From the NCBI GenBank assembly GCA_025965125.1, contig JAOPXM010000200.1, forward strand, positions 1 to 45,058: 45,058 bases of DNA, in the 5' to 3' direction. Shown piece after piece: positions 26,425 through 33,954 of this stretch. Source of the DNA: Nocardioides sp. (GTDB taxonomy: Bacteria; Actinomycetota; Actinomycetes; Propionibacteriales; Nocardioidaceae). The position numbers and the translations under genes were made by a program. Under the pieces are notes generated by a model. The model ran no database searches. It was not told the origin of the DNA and saw nothing but the letters and a program-made list of their open reading frames with translations. Each line of letters opens with the position of its first letter. The first letter of the stretch is position 1.

Positions 26425-28428
26425 ATGTCCTACTTCGTGACAGGCGCCACAGGGTTCATCGGCCGCCACCTCGTGCAGGAGCTCATCGACCACCGCGAGG
26501 GCGAGATCTTCGTGCTGGTCCGGCAGGGTTCGCTGCCGCGGATGGAGGCCCTGATCAAGCGCTGGGGCACCGACCGGGTGGTGCCGGTCACCGGGGATCT
26601 CGCGCAGCCCGGGCTCGGCGTCGACAAGGCCTGGGTGGCCGAGCACCGCGACGCCATCGACCACTTCTTCCACCTCGCCGCGATCTACGACATGACCGCG
26701 GACGACGCCACCAACGAGACCATGAACGTCGGCGGCACCCGCAACGCAGTCGAGCTCGCCGATGCCCTGCAGGTCGGGTGCTTCCACCAGGTGTCGTCGG
26801 TCGCCGCCGCAGGTGAGTACGCCGGCCGTTTCGACGAGACGATGTTCGACGAGGGCCAGCACCTCCCGTCGGCCTACCACCGAACCAAGTACGAGTCCGA
26901 GCGGATCGTCCGCGACGAGGCGACTGTCCCGTGGCGGGTCTACCGGCCGGCGATCGTGGTCGGCGACTCCCAGACCGGCGCCATGGACAAGGTCGACGGG
27001 CCCTACTACTTCTTCCCGCTGATGAAGCTGATGCGCGACAACCTGCCGGCCTGGCTGCCGCTGGTCGGCATCGACCTGGGCGACACCAACGTGGTGCCGG
27101 TCGACTACGTGGCGAAGGCGATGGACCACCTCGCCCACCTGCCCGACCACGATGGCGAGGCCTTCCACCTGGTCAACCCCGACCCCCAGCCGGTGGTCGA
27201 CATGATCAACGCGTTCTGCGCGGCTGCCGGGGCGCCGCAGTTCGCAACCCCGCTGGACCGGCGGATCACGGGCGGCTTCCCCTTCGCGCTGGTGCCACGC
27301 GCCCTGCGCCCGTCGTCGCTGCTCACCTCGCTGGTCAAGGTCGGAGCGGTCCAGTCCGTGCTCGACCAGACGATCGGCCGGCTCGGCGTACCCGCCGAGG
27401 TGCTGGCCCATTCGTCGTTCGCCTCGGTCTTCGACTCCCGCCGTACCGAGAAGGCACTGGCCGGCTCCGGCATCGGCGTCCCCGACCTGGAGAGCTATGC
27501 GCGCAAGCTGTGGAGCTACTGGGAGGAGAACCTCGACGAGTCGACCGGGCGCGACTCCGACGTCCGCGAGGCACTGACCGGCAAGTACGTCGTGATCACC
27601 GGCGCATCGTCCGGCATCGGCCAGGTCACCGCACTCAAGGTCGCCCAGGCCGGCGGCATCCCGGTCCTCGTCGCCCGCGGCAAGGACAAGCTCGAGGACA
27701 CCAGGTCGCTGATCGAGCTCCGCGGCGGCACGGCGCACGTCTACCCCTGCGACCTGTCCGACCTGGAAGCGATCGACCGGCTGTGCGAGCAGCTCGGGGC
27801 CGAGCTCCCGGCCGTGGACTTCGTCATCAACAACGCCGGCCGCTCGATCCGGCGGTCTCTCAAGCTCTCGCACGACCGCTTCCACGACTTCGAGCGGACC
27901 ATGCAGCTGAACTACTTCGGGGCGATCCGGCTGGTGATGGGGCTGATCCCGAAGATGCGCGAGAACAAGCGCGGGCACATCGTGAACATCTCGTCGATCG
28001 GCGTGCAGACCAACCCGCCGCGGTTCTCGGCCTACGTCGCCTCCAAGGCGGCGCTGGACTCGTGGAGCAACGTCGTGTCGTCGGAGCTGGTGGGCGACGG
28101 GATCACGTTCACCGGCATCCACATGCCGCTGGTGCGGACGCCGATGATCGCGCCGACCAAGATCTACGACAAGTTCCCGACGATCTCACCGGCGCAGGCG
28201 GCCGACCTGGTGATCAAGGCGATGGTCGAGCGGCCCCACGAGATCAACACGATGCTCGGCAACGCGGGCGCGATCGCGCACACGATTGCCCCCAAGCTGG
28301 CGTTCCGGGTGCTGAACATGGCCTACCACGTCTTCCCCGACTCGGCCGCAGCCAAGGGCGAGGCTGGCGGCACCCGCGAGTCGGAGCAGATCATGCTGGC
28401 CCGCGTCTTCAAGGGCGTGCACTGGTAG
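26425..28428 (+). CDS. Two-domain SDR fatty acyl reductase (AcrA1-like)
   Basis: A 667-residue fusion of two short-chain dehydrogenase domains. The N-terminal extended SDR (about 1-370) has the NAD(P) motif TGATGFIG (6-13) and the catalytic YHRTK near 151-155, like thioester/fatty-acyl reductases. The C-terminal classical SDR (about 390-640) has TGASSGIG (near 392-399), NNAG, and YVASK near 535, and resembles Acinetobacter Acr1. The layout matches M. tuberculosis AcrA1 (Rv3391), so the likely reaction is reduction of fatty acyl-CoA to aldehyde or alcohol. It is leaderless and ends one base before the convergent sulfurtransferase. Confidence 0.85.
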   Translation: MSYFVTGATGFIGRHLVQELIDHREGEIFVLVRQGSLPRMEALIKRWGTDRVVPVTGDLAQPGLGVDKAWVAEHRDAIDHFFHLAAIYDMTADDATNETMNVGGTRNAVELADALQVGCFHQVSSVAAAGEYAGRFDETMFDEGQHLPSAYHRTKYESERIVRDEATVPWRVYRPAIVVGDSQTGAMDKVDGPYYFFPLMKLMRDNLPAWLPLVGIDLGDTNVVPVDYVAKAMDHLAHLPDHDGEAFHLVNPDPQPVVDMINAFCAAAGAPQFATPLDRRITGGFPFALVPRALRPSSLLTSLVKVGAVQSVLDQTIGRLGVPAEVLAHSSFASVFDSRRTEKALAGSGIGVPDLESYARKLWSYWEENLDESTGRDSDVREALTGKYVVITGASSGIGQVTALKVAQAGGIPVLVARGKDKLEDTRSLIELRGGTAHVYPCDLSDLEAIDRLCEQLGAELPAVDFVINNAGRSIRRSLKLSHDRFHDFERTMQLNYFGAIRLVMGLIPKMRENKRGHIVNISSIGVQTNPPRFSAYVASKAALDSWSNVVSSELVGDGITFTGIHMPLVRTPMIAPTKIYDKFPTISPAQAADLVIKAMVERPHEINTMLGNAGAIAHTIAPKLAFRVLNMAYHVFPDSAAAKGEAGGTRESEQIMLARVFKGVHW

Positions 28429-28429
28429 G

Positions 28430-29251
28430 TCAGCCACGAGCAACTGGACGCGAAGGATCGGTGATCCAGCCGCTCCAGCTGCCGGGGTACAGCGCTGCCG
28501 GGATCCCCGCGACCTCCATCGCGAGGATGTCGTGGGTGGCGGTCACGCCGGAGCCGCAGTACGCCGCAACGGTGCTGCCGTTGTCGGCCGCCTCGACGGC
28601 ACCGACCGCTCGGTAGATGCGGCGCAGCTCGTCGGGGCTCTTGAACCTGCCGACCGCGTCGAGGTTGCTGCTCGTCGGGACGTTGACGGCCCCCGGGATG
28701 TGACCGGCCACCGGGTCGACGGGCTCGGTCTCGCCCCGGTAGCGCTCGGCGGCACGGGCATCCACGAGCACGTCGACGTCCAGGACCTCTCCCGCCTCGA
28801 CCATCGGCAGGTGGCCGGGGTCGGCGGTGAAGTCACCGGGTGCCGGGCGCTCCTCCCCCTCCGCAACGGCGCCGCCGTCGGCCACCCAGGCCGACCAGCC
28901 GCCGTCGAGCACCCGCACCTCGCGATGGCCGTGGAACCTCAGCAGCCACCACGCCCGGCCGGCCGCGTGGCCGGCCCAGTCGTCGTACACCACCACGGGC
29001 CGGTCGTCGCGCACGCCGGCGCTGCGCATCGCGGACTCGAAGTCGCGGGTGGCGGGAAGCGGGTGCCGTCCGCCGCTGCCCGGCGGTGCGGCCAGATCGC
29101 GATCGAGGTCGACGTACGCCGCACCGGGCACGTGCCCCCCGGCGTACTCCTCACGACCGGGTGGGCCGCCCATCCGGTAGCGCACGTCGAGCAGGGTCAC
29201 CGACTCGAGCAGCTCGCGCAGCTCGCTCGTGCTGATGAGGGGTGAGGTCAT
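28430..29251 (-). CDS. 3-mercaptopyruvate / thiosulfate sulfurtransferase
   Basis: A 273-residue tandem rhodanese. The N-terminal inactive rhodanese half (about 1-125) has LLDVRYRMGG and VVVYDDWAG. The C-terminal half has DARAAERYRGE and the active loop YCGSGVTA with catalytic Cys near 238. A CGSGVT loop favours mercaptopyruvate over thiosulfate (SseA type). CAGGAT lies six bases before the ATG as a relaxed leaderless -10. It converges with the acyl reductase. Confidence 0.92.
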   Translation of the reverse strand: MTSPLISTSELRELLESVTLLDVRYRMGGPPGREEYAGGHVPGAAYVDLDRDLAAPPGSGGRHPLPATRDFESAMRSAGVRDDRPVVVYDDWAGHAAGRAWWLLRFHGHREVRVLDGGWSAWVADGGAVAEGEERPAPGDFTADPGHLPMVEAGEVLDVDVLVDARAAERYRGETEPVDPVAGHIPGAVNVPTSSNLDAVGRFKSPDELRRIYRAVGAVEAADNGSTVAAYCGSGVTATHDILAMEVAGIPAALYPGSWSGWITDPSRPVARG

Positions 29252-29257
29252 GGCCCC

Positions 29258-29263
29258 ATCCTG
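29258..29263 (-). promoter_or_regulatory. Relaxed leaderless -10 element CAGGAT
   Basis: CAGGAT followed by GGGGCC and the ATG at 29251. The same hexamer and spacing precede tdk. Confidence 0.4.
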
Positions 29264-29388
29264 CCGTCCGCCGGCGTCCGAGCCGTCCTTTCGGACACGC
29301 ACCGCCGAATAGCGGTTTTTACCCGCCTTGTCGCCTGTTTCCGAAATGTGAACGATCTGGTCCAGTCGACGCGGCTAAGCACTTCTCT

Positions 29389-29414
29389 CAGTCGTTACCC
29401 ACGCGTAACAACTG
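29389..29414. promoter_or_regulatory. 26-bp imperfect palindrome upstream of the secreted protein gene
   Basis: Arms CAGTCGTTAC and GTAACAACTG match at nine of ten positions around a 6-bp spacer. It lies 57 bp before the GTG at 29472 in a 220-bp intergenic region. The core GTTAC-N6-GTAAC also fits an AC-N9-AC spacing described for GlnR-type sites and resembles MtrA-type GTAAC half-sites. It is a candidate operator; the regulator is not identified. Confidence 0.5.
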
Positions 29415-29471
29415 CTCCCTCCCATCCCCACGCGGTGCTCGGGAACCTCACTACACGCAACGGAGACACTC

Positions 29472-31409
29472 GTGTCCTACCGCTCCCTCCGGCGACCTCG
29501 GCGCCGCATCTCCCTGCCCCACTCCCGAGTCGGCGTCGTCCGGGTGGCGGCAGCCGCCCTGATGATCACCTCCCTCGCAACCATCACCGGCGTGAGCGCC
29601 GCCGACGCCACCACGACCGTCACCCCGACCGAGGTCGGCACGCCGCCGCTCGTACGCGGTGACCACGTCGGCATCAACATCGACCTGGGTGCGCTGAACT
29701 ACGTTCGAGCAGCCACGGCCACAGCCACCTTCGCGGCGGCCACCCCCCTGGCCACCGCCCTCGGGTCGGGCTGTCGCGGCGACAACGCCGCCGGGACCAA
29801 CCTCTCCGCGCGAGACGAGGTCAAGGTCACCGGCCCCGCCGGCGTGGTGCTCTCCACGACCAGCCCGGTGCGGAACCTGACGTCGTCAGGGTTCTTCACG
29901 AGTCCGCCCAACCAGCCGGCAAGCCCGCAGCCGGTGCCGTCGAACACCAACTACCGGGGCGACTTCGCCGCCACCAACCCGGCCTACCACGGCTGGAAGC
30001 AGACCCTGGACCTGACCGGCAAGCCCGCCGGCGTCTACACCGTCGTCACCACTTCGAGCAGCACCACCAAGATCGGCACGGGTCCCTGTGTCGTGGGGGT
30101 CCCCGGTCCCGACAACAAGTCGGTGGTGCCTGGAGCAGTCGTCCAGACGCAGACGTTCGAGTACCGCCCGTGGCAGGTGAACTTCAAGGACGTGTTCGGC
30201 AAGGGAGCGGTCACCGCGAACATCACGCCGCGGGAGTTCGCGTTCTCACTCGGCACGAATTCCTCGGTCGTCTTCCAGGGCACGCGGCAGAAGCAGTCGT
30301 TCTACTCGTTCGGCGGCGCGTTCCTGCTGCCGAGCGACCCGGAAGCCTGTTCCGCCCTGATCACCAACTGCCTGCCCAACGGTGCGGTCGAGTGCGACCC
30401 GGCCGCCGGGTGCGTGCCTCGCCTGATGGCGATCAGCCAGAGCGGCAGCGCGCCGGACAACGACGGCATCGTCGGGTTCTTCGACCTCGAGACGAAGGCG
30501 TTCGTCGCCGTCGTCAACGTGCACGGCAACAAGACGACGCTGACGTCGCTCGGGACGGTCAACGACGCGCTGTACCACACGTATCTGCAGAATCTCAGTG
30601 ACCAGGCCGCGGCCAAGGGCATCGACCTCGCGTCGATCCTCGCCACCGAGGTCGGCTTCAACAACGGTCACTACGAGACCTCGCTGAGCCTGCTCAACGC
30701 GCTGCAGATCAAGCCTTCGGCCAGCCACGGCGGGGTGCACATCAGCTCCGACTCGACCGTCCAGGCGGGAGTCGTCCTCGACATCTACGCGTCGATGCGG
30801 CTCAGTGGTCCGGCCTGTGCCACCAACAAGGCATCGTCGGCAGCGGGCGACCGTCGCTACACCCGTCACGAGGACAACGGCTACACGGTGACCAGCACCG
30901 ACCTCGCTCCCGACGTGCCGCCCGCCGGCCCGCTCGGGGCAATCGTGGGCGGTCCGGTCTTCCACATCCTCGGCAAGTTCCGGAGCGGCTCGGGCGCAGT
31001 CCCGCTGGTCAACACCCAGAGTGCGGTGATCGGTGTGGACACCGCGGCCAACGAGCCCGGTGGCTATCCGGTGTGGATCGGACCGTTCCTCGACGCGGCG
31101 ATGCACACCGCCAACCCGCGGACGCTGGACTACGTCGGCACGGCCACCTGGTCGGCCAGCGAGACCCCGCTGTCGGCGACCGCCGGCTGCCTGGTTGTCG
31201 ACTTCACGCTCGGGACCGGGGTCGCGGTCATGAACAACCCGCTGCCCGTGGGCCTCGGCTCGCTGATCGACGCGACGGGCAAGCCGTCACCGCAGGCGCG
31301 GAAGCTGCAGGACGCGATCAGCACCGCGGTCAACGGCACGGTGTCGCAGGCGGCCAGCACGCCGCCGATCGACAGCGTGCTCAGCTCTGTCCTGGGTGGT
31401 CTCCTCTGA
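29472..31409 (+). CDS. Large secreted protein of unknown function
   Basis: A 645-residue protein I do not recognise. The N-terminus is a long signal peptide: basic RRPRRR, then AAAALMITSLATITGVSAADA, with cleavage likely near residue 43. The mature part is rich in Gly, Thr, Asn and Val with many beta-type stretches, and has about nine cysteines, four of them clustered near residues 293-315 (ACSALITNCL...ECDPAAGC). There are no Sec/LPXTG, membrane-anchor or repeat signals. The GTG start has GGAG seven bases upstream, and a 26-bp palindrome lies upstream. A clear hairpin terminator follows. It stands alone, so it is probably monocistronic and specifically regulated. Confidence 0.85.
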   Translation: MSYRSLRRPRRRISLPHSRVGVVRVAAAALMITSLATITGVSAADATTTVTPTEVGTPPLVRGDHVGINIDLGALNYVRAATATATFAAATPLATALGSGCRGDNAAGTNLSARDEVKVTGPAGVVLSTTSPVRNLTSSGFFTSPPNQPASPQPVPSNTNYRGDFAATNPAYHGWKQTLDLTGKPAGVYTVVTTSSSTTKIGTGPCVVGVPGPDNKSVVPGAVVQTQTFEYRPWQVNFKDVFGKGAVTANITPREFAFSLGTNSSVVFQGTRQKQSFYSFGGAFLLPSDPEACSALITNCLPNGAVECDPAAGCVPRLMAISQSGSAPDNDGIVGFFDLETKAFVAVVNVHGNKTTLTSLGTVNDALYHTYLQNLSDQAAAKGIDLASILATEVGFNNGHYETSLSLLNALQIKPSASHGGVHISSDSTVQAGVVLDIYASMRLSGPACATNKASSAAGDRRYTRHEDNGYTVTSTDLAPDVPPAGPLGAIVGGPVFHILGKFRSGSGAVPLVNTQSAVIGVDTAANEPGGYPVWIGPFLDAAMHTANPRTLDYVGTATWSASETPLSATAGCLVVDFTLGTGVAVMNNPLPVGLGSLIDATGKPSPQARKLQDAISTAVNGTVSQAASTPPIDSVLSSVLGGLL

Positions 31410-31440
31410 GGCCTGCCGAGACACACCGCTGACAAACGAG

Positions 31441-31471
31441 CCGGGCGGGCGCACACACCGCGTCCGCCCGG
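31441..31471. terminator. Hairpin terminator between secreted protein and tdk
   Basis: An 11-bp stem (CCGGGCGGGCG with CGTCCGCCCGG, one G-U pair) and a 9-base loop, followed by TTCCTGTCGTT. It lies between convergent genes. Confidence 0.75.
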
Positions 31472-31515
31472 TTCCTGTCGTTCCCGACCCGTGTCGTCCC
31501 CGGGCCGACCCGGCC

Positions 31516-32178
31516 TCAGCCGAAGGGCAATGGCTCCGGGGCCAGGCTGACCGCCTTTGCCCGCGCCGCGGTCAGGTGGCGGCGGTGGTGCTGGCGGCAG
31601 AGCACCTCGTAGGCGATCTCATGGGGCTCCGCCGGTGCGGCGTCCTTCTCCTCGACGTCGCCGACCACGATCACCTCGCCCTCGGTCACCATGACCCCGT
31701 TCTCGGTCCGCGCGTTGTGGGTGGCCCGCTTGCCGCACCAGCAGAGCGCCTCGACCTGCAGGACCTCGGTGCGATCCGCCAGTTCGACCAGCCGGGCCGA
31801 GCCCGGGAAGAGCCTGGTGCGGAAGTCGGTCAGGATGCCGAAGCAGAAAACGTCGACCTGCAGCTCGTCGACGACCTTCGCGAGCTGGTCGATCTGGTCC
31901 GGCGAGTAGAACTGGGCCTCGTCGCAGATCAGGTAGTCGATCCGGCCGCCCTGGGTGAGCTCGTCGACGACGTACCTCCAGAAGTTGAAGCCCGCGGGCA
32001 CCTCGGTCGCCTCATGGGTCAGCCCCAGACGCGACGAGATGAGCGCCTCACCGGCCCGATCGTGGCTGGTGAACATGCGCCCGACCCGGCCGCGCGCGGC
32101 GTGGTTGTGGTTGGTCTGCAGCGCCAGGGTCGATTTCCCCGAGTCCATCGAGCCGGTCCAGAAGGTCAGTTCAGCCAC
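31516..32178 (-). CDS. tdk: Thymidine kinase
   Basis: A 220-residue type II thymidine kinase that phosphorylates thymidine for salvage. The P-loop is GSMDSGKST at about 9-17, the Walker B-like DEAQFYSPDQI lies near 88-98, and the lasso/zinc region has CWC near 145-147 with a second pair CRQHH near 193-197, in which His may replace a Cys. The start is GTG with CAGGAT six bases upstream. The phosphodiesterase gene ends 16 bp upstream on the same strand. M. tuberculosis is known to lack tdk, so its presence here fits a non-mycobacterial lineage. Confidence 0.95.
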   Translation of the reverse strand: MAELTFWTGSMDSGKSTLALQTNHNHAARGRVGRMFTSHDRAGEALISSRLGLTHEATEVPAGFNFWRYVVDELTQGGRIDYLICDEAQFYSPDQIDQLAKVVDELQVDVFCFGILTDFRTRLFPGSARLVELADRTEVLQVEALCWCGKRATHNARTENGVMVTEGEVIVVGDVEEKDAAPAEPHEIAYEVLCRQHHRRHLTAARAKAVSLAPEPLPFG

Positions 32179-32184
32179 GCGATG

Positions 32185-32190
32185 ATCCTG
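32185..32190 (-). promoter_or_regulatory. Relaxed leaderless -10 element CAGGAT
   Basis: CAGGAT followed by CATCGC and the tdk GTG at 32178. Same hexamer and spacing as before the sulfurtransferase gene. Confidence 0.4.
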
Positions 32191-32194
32191 CCAC

Positions 32195-33340
32195 TCAGTC
32201 GACGAGGATCGGGATCAGCATCTCGTCCGGGGTGAGGGAGCCGTGCAGGCCGACGAGGGACTTCTCGTAGCCGAAGTCGACGGTGGAGAAGATGCCATGG
32301 TCTCCCGTCGACGCCACGATCACGTCGCCCAGCCGTGGCAGGACGGACGGTTCGACGGCCCCGAACCAGCCACGGCCGATGGCCGCCTCCCGCGTCATCA
32401 CATCCGCGCGGTCACCGAAGAACTCGGTCCAGGTGGCAACGAGGTCGTGCACCGCACCGCCCCGGCAGTAGAGGTGCCGGAACCGGGCCTCCCCGCCGAA
32501 CAGCGCAAGCCCGTCGCGCAGCTCGAGATGGTCGTCCACGTCGACGCGATGCTCGGGCGGTGAGTCGACCATGCCGTGGTCCGCGACGACCACCAGGCGG
32601 GCGTGCGAGGGCAGTGCCTCGCGGAGCTGCTCGGCCTCCGCGTCGACCATCGACAGCTGCTGCAGCCAGGCGCTGGAGGCGACGCCGTGGCGGTGCCCGG
32701 TCCAGTCGAGGTCGCCGTCGTACAGGTAGGTGACCGATGGCCGCACCGTCGAGGCCGCGACGGCCGCAGCGATCCGCTCGCCGACCTTGTCGGCGCCGAC
32801 GTACGCTGCGCCCCGGTGCGCGGCCACGGTCAGCCCGCTGCCGTTGAACTCCCGCTTGTTCACCACCGTGACCGACACGCCCGCAGCCCCCAGCCGTGCG
32901 AACGCCGTCGGGTGCGGCTGCCACTCCTGGGGATCGATGTCCTTGTCCCAGAACAGCGCGTTCAGCAGCTTGTCGGTGCCGGGCACGCGTGAGGTGAACC
33001 CCACCAGGCCGTGCGCGCCCGGCGGCAGCGCCGTGCCCAGCGAGGTGAGGCTGGTCGCGGTGGTGGACGGGACCCCGGCGGTGCCGGGCGCCTGCCCGAC
33101 CAGCAGCTCGGAGAGGTACGGCGCGGCGTGGGCATAGCGCTCGAGCAGCCGGGAACCGAGCCCGTCGACGAGGAACACGACGTACGACGCAGCCTCGGGG
33201 AGGACCAGCCCGGTCGGTGTCGTGTCCAGATCGGTCGTCGTCGAGTAGAGGCGAACGCCGAGCGCCGCGGCCACCGCGGGCACGACATCGCCGAGGGAAC
33301 GCTCCCCGTAGGCGGGCTCCACGAAGCCCGAAGCGGTCAC
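32195..33340 (-). CDS. Alkaline phosphatase superfamily (nucleotide pyrophosphatase-type) protein
   Basis: A 381-residue protein. The metal and nucleophile signature reads VVFLVDGLGSRLL (about 53-65) and PSTTATSLTSLGTAL (about 91-105) with a Thr nucleophile; DLDWTGHRHG (near 232-241) and VVADHGM (near 275-281) complete the two-metal site. This is the NPP/type I phosphodiesterase pattern. There is no signal peptide, so it seems cytoplasmic, unusual for the family at large but common in this actinobacterial subgroup. The start GTG overlaps the DUF5998 stop (GTGA). Confidence 0.88.
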   Translation of the reverse strand: MTASGFVEPAYGERSLGDVVPAVAAALGVRLYSTTTDLDTTPTGLVLPEAASYVVFLVDGLGSRLLERYAHAAPYLSELLVGQAPGTAGVPSTTATSLTSLGTALPPGAHGLVGFTSRVPGTDKLLNALFWDKDIDPQEWQPHPTAFARLGAAGVSVTVVNKREFNGSGLTVAAHRGAAYVGADKVGERIAAAVAASTVRPSVTYLYDGDLDWTGHRHGVASSAWLQQLSMVDAEAEQLREALPSHARLVVVADHGMVDSPPEHRVDVDDHLELRDGLALFGGEARFRHLYCRGGAVHDLVATWTEFFGDRADVMTREAAIGRGWFGAVEPSVLPRLGDVIVASTGDHGIFSTVDFGYEKSLVGLHGSLTPDEMLIPILVD

Positions 33341-33924
33341 GCGGTGTGCGTCCGCGCCGAGAGCGACTCGGCGAAGGACAAGAGCCCGCCCACGGCGTCG
33401 TCGCCGTCGGCAGCCGCGGAGACACGCAGCGAGAAGTCGTCGGAGGACAGCACGCCGGTGTAACCATGGTCGGCGTCGCACTCCGGGTCGTTGCAGCCGG
33501 CCGGTTCGAGGTCGATCCGGCTGACCCCGCCCCAGCCGATCGTCATGACCGCCTCGGCGGGCGGCGTCGGCCCGGATGTCGGGTTGGCGATCATCCGGGT
33601 GACCACCACGGACTTCACCGCGGACAGGGCCACCGCCTCGGTGGACGTGGAGGTGTAGGGCTCCGGCAGGAGGTCGTCGCCGGCGTGCTCGTCGGTGTGT
33701 GCCAGGACCAGCCGGCTCGGTGTCAGGACGACCACGCTCAGGTGACGGCGCACCTCGTCTCGCTCGAACGTGGGCTCGTGGTGGACGTAGAACGACACCA
33801 CGCGCTCCCCCGCCACCGCCGCCTGCACGCCCTCGGAGACAACCTCGGGGTAGTAACCGGTGCGGTCGATCGCGTCCCTCAGCTCGAGGGTCCGGTCCCG
33901 GTCATCGGTGGTGCTGCTGCGCAT
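33337..33924 (-). CDS. DUF5998 family protein
   Basis: A 195-residue soluble protein matching the actinobacterial DUF5998 group. It has ELRDAIDRTGYYPEVV near the N-terminus, a central FYVHHEPTFERDEVRRHLSVVVLTPSRLVLAHTDEH that looks like a PH-type domain, and GCNDPECDADHGYTG near 153-167 with two Cys and a His that could bind a metal. Its function is unknown. It is coupled by GTGA to the phosphodiesterase gene. CAGACT lies six bases before the ATG. Confidence 0.82.
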   Translation of the reverse strand: MRSSTTDDRDRTLELRDAIDRTGYYPEVVSEGVQAAVAGERVVSFYVHHEPTFERDEVRRHLSVVVLTPSRLVLAHTDEHAGDDLLPEPYTSTSTEAVALSAVKSVVVTRMIANPTSGPTPPAEAVMTIGWGGVSRIDLEPAGCNDPECDADHGYTGVLSSDDFSLRVSAAADGDDAVGGLLSFAESLSARTHTA

Positions 33925-33930
33925 GCCTGC

Positions 33931-33936
33931 AGTCTG
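33931..33936 (-). promoter_or_regulatory. Relaxed leaderless -10 element CAGACT
   Basis: CAGACT followed by GCAGGC and the ATG at 33924, inside the 30-bp gap after the acyl-CoA synthetase fusion gene. Confidence 0.35.
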
Positions 33937-33954
33937 TCACGAGGGACACGACAG

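Noticed and set aside
25702..28122. An 806-residue minus-strand open frame across sepH and the acyl reductase.
   Set aside because: Antisense shadow of two recognised genes; no motif and no ribosome site.
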